Shown: one piece after another, positions 18,699 through 29,700 of the stretch
How the letters are laid out: the number at the start of each line of letters is the position of its first letter
Numbering within the stretch: position 1 is the stretch's first letter
Source of the DNA: Gammaproteobacteria bacterium
Lineage (GTDB): Bacteria; Pseudomonadota; Gammaproteobacteria; Pseudomonadales; Pseudohongiellaceae
Direction of reading: 5' to 3'
NCBI GenBank assembly: GCA_008081045.1
Contig: VMDC01000021.1
Coordinates: forward strand, 1 to 64,000
Length of the DNA stretch: 64,000 nt
Made by a program: the position numbers and the translations under genes
The notes under the pieces: generated by a model
Databases searched by the model: none
The model's input: the letters and a program-made list of their open reading frames with translations, nothing else
Told to the model about the DNA's origin: nothing

Positions 18699-19727
18699 TC
18701 AGATTTCCGAACTGGGTTCAGGAACTGCCTCCAGCAGTCGCCTGATGACCTCATCTGTCGTAATCCGCTCTGCCTCGGCGTGGAAATTCAGCAAGATACG
18801 ATGCCTGAAAACAGAAGGCGCCAGGGCTCTCACATCGCTGAACGAAACATTGTAACGGCCCAGCAAGAGTGCCCTGACCTTTCCCGCCAGAATCAGGTTC
18901 TGCGAGGCTCGAATGCCTGCCCCCCAGCTGACCCAGTCCTTGACAAACTCCGGCGCAGATTCGCTTTGTGGCCGCGATGCGTGCACCAGACGGACCGCGT
19001 ACTTAATGACTGCTTCAGCAGCAGGCACCTGACGGGCAATTCGCTGAAAATCCAGGATATCCTCACCGCTGAGGGGATGGGAGAGTGCGCGATCGTGATG
19101 TTGGGTCGTTTGGCTTACGACAGTCACTTCATCATCCTCGGACAAATAACCCAGCTCGATTTTGAACATGAACCGGTCAAGTTGTGCCTCAGGCAACGGG
19201 TAGGTGCCTTCAAGTTCAATAGGATTCTGGGTCGCAAGCACAAAAAACGGCTTCGACATGGGGTGCGTGACTCCGGCCGCGGTCACCTGACGCTCCTCCA
19301 TGGCTTCAAGCAGTGCCGACTGCGTCTTGGGCGGCGTTCTGTTGATTTCATCAGCCAGCAGAATATTGGTGAATATCGGCCCTTTCACGAACTTGAGTTG
19401 TCGACCACCATCCGATTCTTCCACAAGCTCTGAACCCACGACATCAGCTGGCATGAGATCAGGGGTAAACTGGATACGGCTGAAGTCGACCTGCAAAATG
19501 TCAGCGACCGTTTTAATCAACAGTGTTTTGGCAAGACCCGGCACTCCTGTGACCAGCACATGGCCACCACCAAACAGGGCAATAAGTAACTCATCAATGA
19601 TGTCATCCTGGCCCACAATGACTTTTTTAATCTCAGCGACAATCTGGTCGCGACCATCCTGCATGCGTTTGACCAGGGCTATATCATCCTGATTGTCGAT
19701 CTCCAGCGCTTGTTCTTGTTCCGCCAT
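18699..19727 (-). CDS. MoxR-family AAA+ ATPase
   Basis: 342 residues from ATG 19727, which has AAAGGA seven bases upstream; a GTG at 19751 next to the previous stop is a less likely start. Walker A is GVPGLAKT (61-68), Walker B is ILLADEINR, and the sensor-like ATQNPIE and EAQLDRFMF motifs are present. MoxR ATPases act with VWA proteins as metal- or cofactor-linked chaperones. Here the VWA partners are encoded both just downstream and four genes upstream in the same operon. Confidence 0.9.
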   Translation of the reverse strand: MAEQEQALEIDNQDDIALVKRMQDGRDQIVAEIKKVIVGQDDIIDELLIALFGGGHVLVTGVPGLAKTLLIKTVADILQVDFSRIQFTPDLMPADVVGSELVEESDGGRQLKFVKGPIFTNILLADEINRTPPKTQSALLEAMEERQVTAAGVTHPMSKPFFVLATQNPIELEGTYPLPEAQLDRFMFKIELGYLSEDDEVTVVSQTTQHHDRALSHPLSGEDILDFQRIARQVPAAEAVIKYAVRLVHASRPQSESAPEFVKDWVSWGAGIRASQNLILAGKVRALLLGRYNVSFSDVRALAPSVFRHRILLNFHAEAERITTDEVIRRLLEAVPEPSSEI

Positions 19728-19751
19728 GGTGTTGTCCTTTGTCTCTGCCAC

Positions 19752-20579
19752 TTAGTGGCTGAATGCGTAGATTAAAAAGTTAATGCCAATCTTATAAGCT
19801 TCATTGGTGAACTGGGTGGGATAGCCCTCGTAGAAAGTGTGTTCCCAACCATCCCCAAGATCGGTGTTGTAATTCGCAACCATCATGACCCTGCCGTCAT
19901 CATCCAGCACAGCATAAACCTCAGGTGGATAGCTTGGATCATCCAGATTCATGAAACCACCGAAATCCCAGGTCACCATCCTGCCCGGCACCTGAGCGAC
20001 TTCATCTATGTCAAAGAAGGTATGGAAGATTTCATGGCTGGTATCCAGCTTGATGATTTCGCGGTCAGGAAAAATCTTGCCCATTTCCATGAACATGTCG
20101 TCAAGGTGCGGCTCTCCCCAGAAATCGTCCACCATCACAAAACCGCCGCGGAACATAAATTCGCGCAAAGCCTCTATTTCTTCCTCAGAAAAATTCGGGC
20201 CGCTGAAGGATGAGCCTATGGGCACGCGTTTCCAGTTCATGTACAAAAAAATGTGTTCGAACAGACGCGGATCGGTCAGCTGGATAAAGGTTCGATTACG
20301 GGGATTGGTATCGACGTTGGTATAGCGCTGCACGCCGCGCAGGAAGTTCTCATCGGAATCCGGGTAGTCAGTATCCCACCAACCACCGCGCCGCCGCCAG
20401 CCATAGCCCCCGGCCCCGCCGCCGTGGTTGGTGTATTGGCCCCGAAGCCAGGTAAATTCGGTAACGTCGGTGCCATAAATCGAAAGATCCTCGTTATTGC
20501 CGGATAGCGGCATCACCTGAGCACCAAGCTCCAGCGAAACGATCAGACTCACCATACCGAGAAGGGGCGCCTTTATCAC
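19752..20579 (-). CDS. DUF4159 exported protein
   Basis: 275 residues with a short signal peptide. An early Gly/Trp/Arg-rich patch (HGGGAGGYGWRRRGGWW) precedes the DUF4159 core. In that core FMFRGGFVMVDDFWGE and SHEIFHTFFDI resemble an amidotransferase-like alpha/beta fold without an obvious catalytic Cys. The start overlaps the stop of the TPR-peptidase gene by four bases (ATGA), so translation is coupled. DUF4159 proteins usually occur with MoxR/VWA clusters and have no proven activity. Confidence 0.82.
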   Translation of the reverse strand: MIKAPLLGMVSLIVSLELGAQVMPLSGNNEDLSIYGTDVTEFTWLRGQYTNHGGGAGGYGWRRRGGWWDTDYPDSDENFLRGVQRYTNVDTNPRNRTFIQLTDPRLFEHIFLYMNWKRVPIGSSFSGPNFSEEEIEALREFMFRGGFVMVDDFWGEPHLDDMFMEMGKIFPDREIIKLDTSHEIFHTFFDIDEVAQVPGRMVTWDFGGFMNLDDPSYPPEVYAVLDDDGRVMMVANYNTDLGDGWEHTFYEGYPTQFTNEAYKIGINFLIYAFSH

Positions 20580-23296
20580 CTGCTGCCGTCCCCCTCGATC
20601 GAACGCAGCAACAGACGTTGTGCGCGCTCATAACTGGGCGCCTGTTCCAGGGCATACAGCAAATTTTGTTTGGCTTTACTTGCCTGCCCGTTGTTGAGAT
20701 AGGCTTGCGCCAGGTTCGTACGGGCTTCAACCGGATCGCTGATCTCGAGCTGCATCAAAACTTCATATTCAGTGACCGCCGCAGCGCTGTCATTGACCGT
20801 CTCAGCATACCGCGCCTTCAGTTCATGAACCTCACTGCGATAGGGGTCGACCTGAATCGCCCGATCCAGGAAATAGGCGGCCCGCTCAAAATCAGAATCC
20901 TCCAGAGCTGCTTGGGCCAACACCATGGCAGACCCATAGTCATGCTGGAGATTTTCCATCAGCACTTCAAGCCATTGCAGACGGGATTGTCGGTTGCCTT
21001 CACGCTCATAAATTTGCGCCAGCACCAGGGCCGGGCTCGGATAACCGGTGTAGCTTGGCAGCATTTCATGCGCTGTTTCCAGATATTGCTTTGCCTCGGC
21101 AAATGATTCTTCCTTGAACAAAACAATTCCCAACTGCAGATAAGCCTGAAAATCTCTGCTGTTTTCCTCAATACGCGCTCGCATATGCTGTTTGAGAGAG
21201 GCATTGTTATATAGCTCCGCAAGGATCGCGCTGCTGTTCTCGCGAATTCCGTGGCCGTGACCGTCCCCTTCATCCGGCACATCTTCTGTGTGCGCATACA
21301 CATTAATCTCTTTCACCCGCTGATCAATCCAGCCCCGGAAACCCGCGTCAAAATCATCGATGTCGAGTTCAAAAACACTGCGAAAGCGGTCGGCATCTTC
21401 CTTGATCTCACCGTACTGATAAATCAGTTCAACCAACTTTTCAAAGCCATAAGTCTGTGCGATGTAATCCACAACCAGATAGGACTGAAAATAGGCAAAA
21501 CTGAGGTCTGCATTATTGCGGGCCCCCGAAAAGCCACTGTTCAATTCGCCCACCGGCAAAAGCTTCTGCTCCTGAGCTGCCCGAATCAGGTCTAAACCCT
21601 GACTACGCCCCCAGTAAGGCCGGCCCTCTCTTTCCTCCCAGACAGAGATACCCTCTGACAACCACCTAGGCATGCGGTTCTGGGTCATCTGCAGGGTGAT
21701 GACATGCATAAATTCATGCCACACAATTTCCTGCCAGTTCGCCGTCAGGGTGTCCGGCGAAATTAGGGTGATTACCTTGCCAAAACAGATTCCAACCAAT
21801 GGGCCGATGTCTGGAAGACCCACGGAGCGCACCGCAAAGTCCGCACTGTTCTCGAAGACTTCAATAAGAATCTTGCTTTCGGGCTCAAAGCCGTATTTTG
21901 CCGTGAGCGTCTCCCAACTCTCTTCGAGCAAGGGTTCCAGGTAAGGCCATAGGATAAGTGAATCCCTCTCACTCATGTGCACTTTGAAATGCTCACTCTC
22001 AACCGTGGCGTAAGTTTCCAGCGTATCGAAGACTTTCAGCATGTTGGAAGTCATCACATTAAACGGATCATTATCGAACCCGGTCTCGAGGCTTTGTCTC
22101 CCTTCCTCCTCCTCACCCAGGCGTATCAGGTTGCTACCCAACAGCGTATGACCCTGCCAGTATTCAGGATCGGCCTCAATGCTGGCGCGCGCGTAATGCA
22201 CTGCCTCCTCGAACCGATAATTATTTCCGAAGCTGTCTGCGATATGCCCTAGAAATTCAGCGTTGCCGGGGCTGAATGCTTCAACCCGCTGTTGATAGCC
22301 GGCAAAATCGTCCATGCGCTCTTCCAGTGCCGCCGAGGCCGCTAGCACACTGAGCGTTTTCAGAGATTCGGGATTCAGTTCCAGCACTTTGTCGAAATAC
22401 TCTTCAGCTTCCTGCTCACGCCCATTAATCATCAGAAGCTGAGCATAAGTCTCCAGCGCCTGCACCGAGTTTGGATTGATGGCCAGCGCCCGCTGCAAAG
22501 ATCTTTCATCACCCACGACCTGCGCAATGCCCACCAGCGCCGGCACGTATCGGGCATTCACGTCCAATGCGTCCTGATAGCTTCGCTCAGCATCGGCTGC
22601 GTTATATTTCTCCAGAAAAAGGTCAGCCCAGAGGGTGTGGGCCTCCAGATTGTTGGGGTTTGCTCTGGTGGCCTCATCAAACAGGCTGTTGGCATCATGA
22701 AAATTGCCCAGTAACCAACTGGCCAGTGCGACCATCGCAACATCCTCAGAGCTGAACACCAGTCCCGCGTTATAGCGCTGCACCACTCTGTCAAGCACCT
22801 GCCGCCACTGTTCCTGTTGTCCGGTAAATTTGAGAAGGCTGCCGTACTGAACCAGGCTTCGCACCGGCGGTTCCGCATTGCCTCCGATTGCCTGCTGCAG
22901 GATGTCCAGCGCGGCGCGCGATTGGCCTGTCATGCGTTTGATTTCAGCCAGTTGGGTGCTCAGAAGCGGGAAGTCTGCGTATGCGTCACCCTCAATTGCC
23001 TCTGCAACAAGATTTTCCGCTTCCAGATAATTCCCCATCATAACGAGTGCTCTGCTGGCACCAATCAGACCATCGATACGATCCAGACCATCGGCTTGTC
23101 TGAATATTTCACTGGCAGCAGCGTACGACCCGGCCAGCATCAACTCCTCACCCCGAAAAAGCGCAGAATCCTGATTTGTGGAGAGCACATCCTGGGCAAG
23201 AACAACAGGCGCCGGAGCCACCACAAAGACAAACAACACGGACCAAACGGCAGGCAATTTTTTCAGAGATTGATAAGTAAGCATGACTTGCACCAT
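20576..23296 (-). CDS. TPR protein with an HExxH (gluzincin-type) peptidase domain
   Basis: 906 residues with a signal peptide (cleavage near VVLAQ). Many TPR-like helices fill about 45-420. A zinc-peptidase-like domain covers about 430-660, with HEFMH at 527-531 and a downstream Glu in WLSEGISVW near 548, matching the peptidase MA-like group. More TPRs follow to the C-terminus, after a His-rich patch (DGHGHGI). The start (23296) touches the upstream stop; ATG 23284 is an alternative. All zinc ligands look present, so it may be an active periplasmic protease inside the operon. Confidence 0.8.
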   Translation of the reverse strand: MVQVMLTYQSLKKLPAVWSVLFVFVVAPAPVVLAQDVLSTNQDSALFRGEELMLAGSYAAASEIFRQADGLDRIDGLIGASRALVMMGNYLEAENLVAEAIEGDAYADFPLLSTQLAEIKRMTGQSRAALDILQQAIGGNAEPPVRSLVQYGSLLKFTGQQEQWRQVLDRVVQRYNAGLVFSSEDVAMVALASWLLGNFHDANSLFDEATRANPNNLEAHTLWADLFLEKYNAADAERSYQDALDVNARYVPALVGIAQVVGDERSLQRALAINPNSVQALETYAQLLMINGREQEAEEYFDKVLELNPESLKTLSVLAASAALEERMDDFAGYQQRVEAFSPGNAEFLGHIADSFGNNYRFEEAVHYARASIEADPEYWQGHTLLGSNLIRLGEEEEGRQSLETGFDNDPFNVMTSNMLKVFDTLETYATVESEHFKVHMSERDSLILWPYLEPLLEESWETLTAKYGFEPESKILIEVFENSADFAVRSVGLPDIGPLVGICFGKVITLISPDTLTANWQEIVWHEFMHVITLQMTQNRMPRWLSEGISVWEEREGRPYWGRSQGLDLIRAAQEQKLLPVGELNSGFSGARNNADLSFAYFQSYLVVDYIAQTYGFEKLVELIYQYGEIKEDADRFRSVFELDIDDFDAGFRGWIDQRVKEINVYAHTEDVPDEGDGHGHGIRENSSAILAELYNNASLKQHMRARIEENSRDFQAYLQLGIVLFKEESFAEAKQYLETAHEMLPSYTGYPSPALVLAQIYEREGNRQSRLQWLEVLMENLQHDYGSAMVLAQAALEDSDFERAAYFLDRAIQVDPYRSEVHELKARYAETVNDSAAAVTEYEVLMQLEISDPVEARTNLAQAYLNNGQASKAKQNLLYALEQAPSYERAQRLLLRSIEGDGSR

Positions 23297-24433
23297 TTAG
23301 CGATTGAGAGCTGACTGCGACTCCATCGACTCATCTGCGGAGTCGAGCGCAGAGGATGTCGAGGCAAACTCAGAATTAAAGCGAGCAGTGCTGCGCGCGA
23401 GACTGACCAATAGATCTTCCATCTGCTGCCAGTATTCAGCTTCAAGGTATTCCGCCTTTCTGCCTCGCAGTACGATCACAGATCTTTCCAGGTCCTGAAT
23501 GCGGGATTTAAGCGCGAGCCCCTCGGCGGACAGGTTCTCGCCTTGCTCAATCAGAGAGTCAATATAGGCGATTTCGGCAAGACGCCCATCGGCAATATCC
23601 ACGGCAGGGTCAAGACTGAACAGCGCATCACCATTGTCATCCAGACCTGCATGTTCGGACGCCAGGCGACCCTGCTCTTCATACCACAACTCAACATTGG
23701 CCTTGGCATATTCGAATGCCTCCAGCATGGACACGCGGTTATTCTTGTCCCGATCTCCGTTGCGCTGATCGAGGGCCTCAATGAAGTATCCGGAAAAAAC
23801 GGGATCGTAGCGCTCTGAAGAGGAACGGGTTGATGAGATCACCACCCGCCCTTCACTGGACAGCGAAGACGAAAAACCAAAGCTCGCGCTGGTGGTGTTA
23901 ATGATGACCATATCCTGCTGATCGAACCGGTCCAGTAGTGAAGCGAACTGCACTCCCGTCATATCCGGACCGACGATATTGAACTTGGCTTCCTGCTCGG
24001 CACCGGATCCGTGACCAATGAGATAAAGCGTAATCTGATCACCCGTCTTAACGCGTTGCGCAAGTTGCTCGAGTGCGAGTTCGATTCCCTCCCGGCTACA
24101 GGCGCCATCGACCCGGTTGCCACCGGTAAAGTCACCATCGCCGTCGTCATAGAGCAACGTGATCGTTTCGGAACTGTAGCCGTAATCCCGCGTCAGGATG
24201 TCATGCAGAGACAGAGACCACTGACGAAAACGCGCCGAATTGTCATTCCCGACGGCCGGTCCGGTCATAATAACTGCATATTTTGTGGTTTCGGGAGTGT
24301 CGAGAAAGCGACTAGCAGACAGATCCGACGTTAGATTCTGTGCGCTTGTCAGCCCTGCCAGAACCAGCCCGCACAGAAAAACCAGCGCTCTGCCAGCCAG
24401 GTCTTTCACTGTGATTGCAGTCAAATTTTCCAT
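23297..24433 (-). CDS. Caspase/legumain-fold (C13/C14-like) protein, probable pseudo-peptidase
   Basis: 378 residues from ATG 24433, which overlaps the upstream stop by one base (TGATG). A signal or membrane segment spans about 13-32. A caspase-like domain follows: YAVIMTGPA, the LIGHGSG block with His141, then DMVIINTTSASFG where catalytic Cys is expected in relatives (e.g. NSCHSGG). Here the aligned residue is Ser or Thr (180-184), with no Cys nearby. A helical, acidic C-terminal tail (about 300-378) follows. It may be an inactive binding module. Confidence 0.72.
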   Translation of the reverse strand: MENLTAITVKDLAGRALVFLCGLVLAGLTSAQNLTSDLSASRFLDTPETTKYAVIMTGPAVGNDNSARFRQWSLSLHDILTRDYGYSSETITLLYDDGDGDFTGGNRVDGACSREGIELALEQLAQRVKTGDQITLYLIGHGSGAEQEAKFNIVGPDMTGVQFASLLDRFDQQDMVIINTTSASFGFSSSLSSEGRVVISSTRSSSERYDPVFSGYFIEALDQRNGDRDKNNRVSMLEAFEYAKANVELWYEEQGRLASEHAGLDDNGDALFSLDPAVDIADGRLAEIAYIDSLIEQGENLSAEGLALKSRIQDLERSVIVLRGRKAEYLEAEYWQQMEDLLVSLARSTARFNSEFASTSSALDSADESMESQSALNR

Positions 24434-26736
24434 CAGGACAAACCTTTCAGTCGTCGCGCCGTCCAGTCCAGACTCAACAGACTGATTAACAGGGCAAGTA
24501 GCCACGGCTGATCCCACAGATCAAGGCTGACCTGCTCTGAGTAGGCATTGGGGGTGAATTCAACGGCGCTGGCCAGCTGATCAATGTCAGCAAGATCAAA
24601 ATAGGTTCCACCACTGAGCTCAGCAATCCGCCCGAGCAATCCCGTATCCATGGCAGCGTTATTGAACTCCCGAAGGGAAGGGGTCACCACAAAAGGCACC
24701 TGCTTTTCAGACTCTCCCGAGCGTCCCTCGCCCGCTGCGCTGGCAACATCCACGAGCAGATCATAAACCCCCTCTTCTTCAACCTGGAAGCTGCCACGAT
24801 AGACACCGTCTTCCTCAATATCCCACTCCATAGACTGATCCAGAAGAACGTCGAGCGGCGCATTGACCTGCATCCAGAGCGTGGCGTCGTTATCAGGCTC
24901 GTAATCCATATCCAGCACAGTGGCTGTAACATGAACTTCATCGCCAACATTATAGAATTCCCGATCAAATTCGACGGTGACTCGCTCAGGCGCGGAGACA
25001 GCAAGCCAGCGAAGCAACTGCCTCCAGAGAGCCTCATGAGACTGATCTGCAGCTGCCATCATCATCTGCCACCGCCAGGTGCTGGCAGTCGTCAGCGCGA
25101 CGCTTCGGCCGCTGCCGTAACGCTGCGTTGTAAGCACCGGTAGAGCCTGATTCTGATACTGCAGTAACGGGTGCTCCATCAGCACGGTTGCTCCGGGCTT
25201 GATTCGGCCTGTCACGAATACCCCCTGCAGCTCCGGCAGTTGCCGCCAGCGCGCGACATTTTCTCCATCATCGCCTGACAAGCGCAGCAGAGGCGAAAAC
25301 TCGCCGTTGTTGGTCAGCCGCGGAAAAAAGGGTTCTCCAGTTGGATGGCTCCCCCGGCGGATACCTCCACGCAGATGAGAGGGCAAAAAGCTCTCCTCGA
25401 CCAGGCTCACTGGCAGCACATCTTCTACCGGCGTGCCGATGAATTCTTCATCAATCATGCCGCTCATCAGAAATCCGCCGCCACGCTCAGCGACGAATTC
25501 CTGAATCATCTGCAGTTGATCGGCGTTAAAAAACCCCTTCTCAATATCACCGAGAATCAGAGCTTCGTACTGGTAGAGCTCTTCCTTTGACCGCGGGAAA
25601 CCGCCACTGAGTTCGGTAGGGGTATTAATACCCTGTCGGTAGTATTTCTCCGGCCCTGTCTGCAGATAGGTAGCAAGCCGAACCGATTCATCATCTTCTA
25701 CCGCCCTGCGGATAAATTTATATTCATTGCGCGGGTGCCCTTCAATATAAAGAATATCAAGTGGCGCTTTTTCCGTATTATCCACCAAAAACTGATAAAC
25801 ATTATTTTCCGCGATGATTTCATCGCTCTGCAGTTCAACTTCCAGATCATAAACGATCGCGTCGGGACGCGCCGGCGTCAACTCAATCTCATAGCGGCGC
25901 GTCACCCCGGCCGCGCCAAGAGTGACCATGTCTGATGCCACTTCCTGATCACCATCGAGAATAGAGATTCTGACCTGCTGACCCGAATAGCCTTCTTGAT
26001 TGATGCCGACTGAGACATTGAAGACAGAGCCTTCCAGCACGGTTTTCGCAGTATTGACGTCCACGATGCCGATATCCTGGGGGATCTGCTCCTGCCCAAC
26101 ACCCACTGTAAAAACCGGAATATCTCGATTGCCAAAATCCAGCGCCTTATCAAGGGGATCCAATTCGCTGTTATCCGCGCCATCGGTCAGCACAATCAGC
26201 GCACCCAGAGGAAGCCCTCCGAGCTGAGCATCCACATACTCGAGAGCCTGACCGATTGAGGAAGCTGTACCTGAATCGCCCAGCCCCTCTGCCCCGGCGA
26301 TTCGCTCGGCCGTTTTATCGAACCTGAAACTGCGAATCTGGAAATTCTCTGCCAGCTCGTCGAGGACTCCGCGGCCATAAAACCTTTCGCGCATGGCCTC
26401 CCGCCTGGTTTGGCCTGCCGGCATATCGGCAATCGCCATGCTCTGTGAATCATCAATGAGCACCGCCAGATACGTTTCCTGAGGTGCAACCTGAAGTGTC
26501 GTAATTACCGGGCGCAGAAGACAAAACAGCAGGATACTCAGCACACTGGCGCGTAAGGCAATGAAAAACGCTTTCCAGGGAGACGACAGCGGGCGGGTCG
26601 TCTTCCGATAGCCAAACCAGACACCGGCCACAATCAAAACGACCAGAGACAGGAAAACCAGGGGACTGACGCCGTAGGCGAAGTCGACGCTTCCCTCAGC
26701 CAGGGCAGTTAGCAAATTAGGTTCGGTGTATTGCAT
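24433..26736 (-). CDS. Membrane VWA / glutamine-amidotransferase-like protein
   Basis: 767 residues. Two N-terminal membrane helices (about 24-42 and 56-78) lead into a periplasmic VWA domain with a MIDAS motif DDSQS at 95-99 and LTDGADNS later. An Ig-like region and an amidotransferase-like domain (about 345-560) follow, containing LDILYIEGHPRNEYKF and ERGGGFLMSGM, with no catalytic Cys obvious. A C-terminal membrane helix closes the protein. It overlaps the next gene by one base and starts two bases after the DUF4175 gene, so the set is tightly coupled. Confidence 0.82.
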   Translation of the reverse strand: MQYTEPNLLTALAEGSVDFAYGVSPLVFLSLVVLIVAGVWFGYRKTTRPLSSPWKAFFIALRASVLSILLFCLLRPVITTLQVAPQETYLAVLIDDSQSMAIADMPAGQTRREAMRERFYGRGVLDELAENFQIRSFRFDKTAERIAGAEGLGDSGTASSIGQALEYVDAQLGGLPLGALIVLTDGADNSELDPLDKALDFGNRDIPVFTVGVGQEQIPQDIGIVDVNTAKTVLEGSVFNVSVGINQEGYSGQQVRISILDGDQEVASDMVTLGAAGVTRRYEIELTPARPDAIVYDLEVELQSDEIIAENNVYQFLVDNTEKAPLDILYIEGHPRNEYKFIRRAVEDDESVRLATYLQTGPEKYYRQGINTPTELSGGFPRSKEELYQYEALILGDIEKGFFNADQLQMIQEFVAERGGGFLMSGMIDEEFIGTPVEDVLPVSLVEESFLPSHLRGGIRRGSHPTGEPFFPRLTNNGEFSPLLRLSGDDGENVARWRQLPELQGVFVTGRIKPGATVLMEHPLLQYQNQALPVLTTQRYGSGRSVALTTASTWRWQMMMAAADQSHEALWRQLLRWLAVSAPERVTVEFDREFYNVGDEVHVTATVLDMDYEPDNDATLWMQVNAPLDVLLDQSMEWDIEEDGVYRGSFQVEEEGVYDLLVDVASAAGEGRSGESEKQVPFVVTPSLREFNNAAMDTGLLGRIAELSGGTYFDLADIDQLASAVEFTPNAYSEQVSLDLWDQPWLLALLISLLSLDWTARRLKGLS

Positions 26737-26738
26737 GT

Positions 26739-29700
26739 CTACTGTCTCGGGCTGTTGGACCCCTGACCTTCTGACAATACACGATAGTATTCCTGAACCA
26801 GATCCCGATACTCCTCAGGCACCTCTTCATCGAAAGACGCGTACAGCTTGTTGTTGATGTTGTCGAGTTCGGCTTGAGCGCGCAGCGCACCTTCGAGCTC
26901 GACAATCGGCTGGAGCAGCTGACGAAACAACTCCGGTTGATTGATGAAATCCTCGATGTCCTGCTGGGTCAGTTGCTGCCTGATCGAACGGGCATTTCCC
27001 CAGGGCAGATTGTTGCCGTCAGTGTTGATCGCTCCACCCATGCCGGCGCGCTGCTCACTTTCCCCTCGGGCACCGCCGATTTGCTGTCGATTACCACGAG
27101 CACCCGCTTGCCCGGCCTGTGTGCTCTGCTGTCCGCCCCTCGCCTGATCACGCAACTGGTTTTGCAGCTGTTCAGCCAGCTGCTGGCTGCGCTGCAGCTG
27201 CTCGCGCATGTCACGAAGACTCGGCTGCGTGCCCAGCTCGCTACCACTGTCGTTGAAAGCCAGTGCCTGTTGCTGCAACGACTCGATCTGCTCTCTGAGG
27301 TTTTCTGCATCTTCCGCAGCGCGTTGGAGCTGATCAGATTCAGAACCCTGATTCGCCGGATCGAGCCCCGCCAGAGAATCGGCCAGCGCTATGAGCTGAT
27401 CTTCAATTTCCTCTTCGATATCAACCGCGAGATTCACCATACCATTGCGCAGTACACGGCTGCTGGTAGACATCTCTTCACGAATCGGTCGCAAGTCGCG
27501 GCTTGCTTCTTGAGCCTGCGACATAAGCCGCTGGTCTTCGTTACTGCCACGGGCGATGATCGCTCTCAGCATATCTTCAATTTCTTCCAGATCCCGTTGC
27601 TGCTGCTGTTGCGCCTGAATAAGCTCCTGCAAGCCTTCATCATTGCGCACTGACTGACGCGTCTGTCCCAGTCCCTGCTGTCGGCTGGTTTCAGCGATTC
27701 GCTCCTGTAACTGCCGCTGCTGCTGCAGCAACTGCTGTCCGCGCTGACCCAGATTCTGCGCCAACTGATTCACCGATCTCTCGCCCTGTTCATTCAGCTG
27801 CTGCTGTTGCTGCCGCAGATTTTCCAGAGCTTTCTGGCTCCGCGCCGCCGCGATGGAAGCAGAATCGCTTTCCGCCGCCTCCTGCATTTGCTGTGCTGCG
27901 CGCTGAATGGCACTGTCGCGCTGCTGAGCAGCGGAAGCACTGCCGCCGGACGCTGACTGCGACTGACTGCCATTCTGCGGCGTAGACTGGCCGCTCTGCT
28001 GACCTCGCGACATCTGCTGGGCCAGCTGCGCCACCTCGCGGCTCAGCTGTTCCTGCTGCCGCATCAGACGTTCCAGTTCACGGCGTTTCTGCTCTTCAGT
28101 CATCTGGTCTTCCCGCCGCGCCAGATTGCGCTGCGCCCGGGTCAAACCCTCCTGGCGCCGCGCGAGCTCTTCCAGTTTGTCGATCTCCTGCTGATTCTGC
28201 TGAGAGCCTCCCCCGCGGGAGTTAGGCGTTTCATAGCGGTTCTCCAGCTGGCCCATTTCCATTTCGAAAAGCTCTCTGAGATCTTCGCGCTCTTGCTGCG
28301 CCGAACCCCCACCACCGCCACCACCACCTTGCTGCATGCTGATATTCGTGCGGTTGATGTTTGCTTCTGCCTTAAGAATGTATTGTAAAGCCAGCTGTTC
28401 AGGCTGAAGGGCACTGGTAATCTGCACTTTATCCAGCTCACCCGCCGCCAGATTCATCTGCTCAATAGCCAGCGACAGATTCTCGACCGCCGAGTCATAG
28501 GTATCGTCTGAAAAATTCAATCGCTCGGCCAGACGATCAATCGACATCCTCGCTCGACCGGTTGCCTCGCGCTGAGATTCGGCAATAATTTCGGCATCAG
28601 CGCCGAACTCCTCCGGGGATACCTCGCTCTGACGATTACGCAACTTCCAGGTGGCCGCAATGATGTCTTTCTGGACTGACACCAATGCGCTGCTGTCACC
28701 ACCCTGACCGCCGCCGGCACCCTGTCCTCCACTCATCCCGGGATTTCTGCGAAATTCCTGATCTGTAGGGATGATCTGCAGGAAGTAGATATCGGAAATC
28801 ACCTCAGCCGGACCGTCCAGGCCGTTGTTGTCGGCAAGCGTGAGAAAGTAACTGACAAAATCTCCCGGTTCGACTTCAAGGTCTTCAAGATAAATCAGCT
28901 CGCTGCCGGAAACGCTGCGAACATTCGCTTCAGAGAGGAAATCCACTTCGACCTCGTCTGAACCCACCACACTGTAATTCAGAGTAAACTCGCTCAGTCC
29001 GTAATCATCGCTGGCATCCACCTCCAGCACCACTTCCTCGAGCGGCATCACTTCCTGATCGCGCCCCGGACGCCGCAAGGAGAGCTCCGGCGGCGCATCC
29101 TCAATGGTTCTAATAAAATAATCCAGCGGCTCCTGACTCTCCAGGCCAGCCAGATCGGTAGCGAATATGCGGTAGACCCCATCCCGGGTCACGGTGAAGC
29201 TCGCGCTTCCGATATCACCATCGATTTCCAGATCCAGATCAGGATAAGCAGTCAGTTCCGACCCGCCCCCCTCAGAATCCCGATAGCTTTCCCCGAATTC
29301 CACTCGAGCGGTGGCAATAGCTTTGTTGAACTGAATGTCCAGTGCAACCTGCGTGCCTTCCGGCACGATCATGTCCCCACTGCCCTCTTCTGTGGTATCG
29401 GTCAGCCGGGTGTAGTCAGGATAATCAAACGCCAGATTGATCTGCTCGATTTGAGGCAAATCAAACAGGTTGATCTGATATTGTGGAGAACTCTGCTGTC
29501 CCCGCTCCTCAAAGGCAACGTAATAGGTCGTATCCGCCTGCAAGGACGGAATAAAATAACTGTAGGTCGCACTGTTGCTGCCGCTGCCATCCCGATTCAT
29601 CGACACAGCCTGCCAGTTGACGTTGTCGTCCTGCAGCCTCAGATCGATGCTGTCTGGCGCTGCGTTGGACACGCGAGCAATGATTGTGACACTGCTGCCG

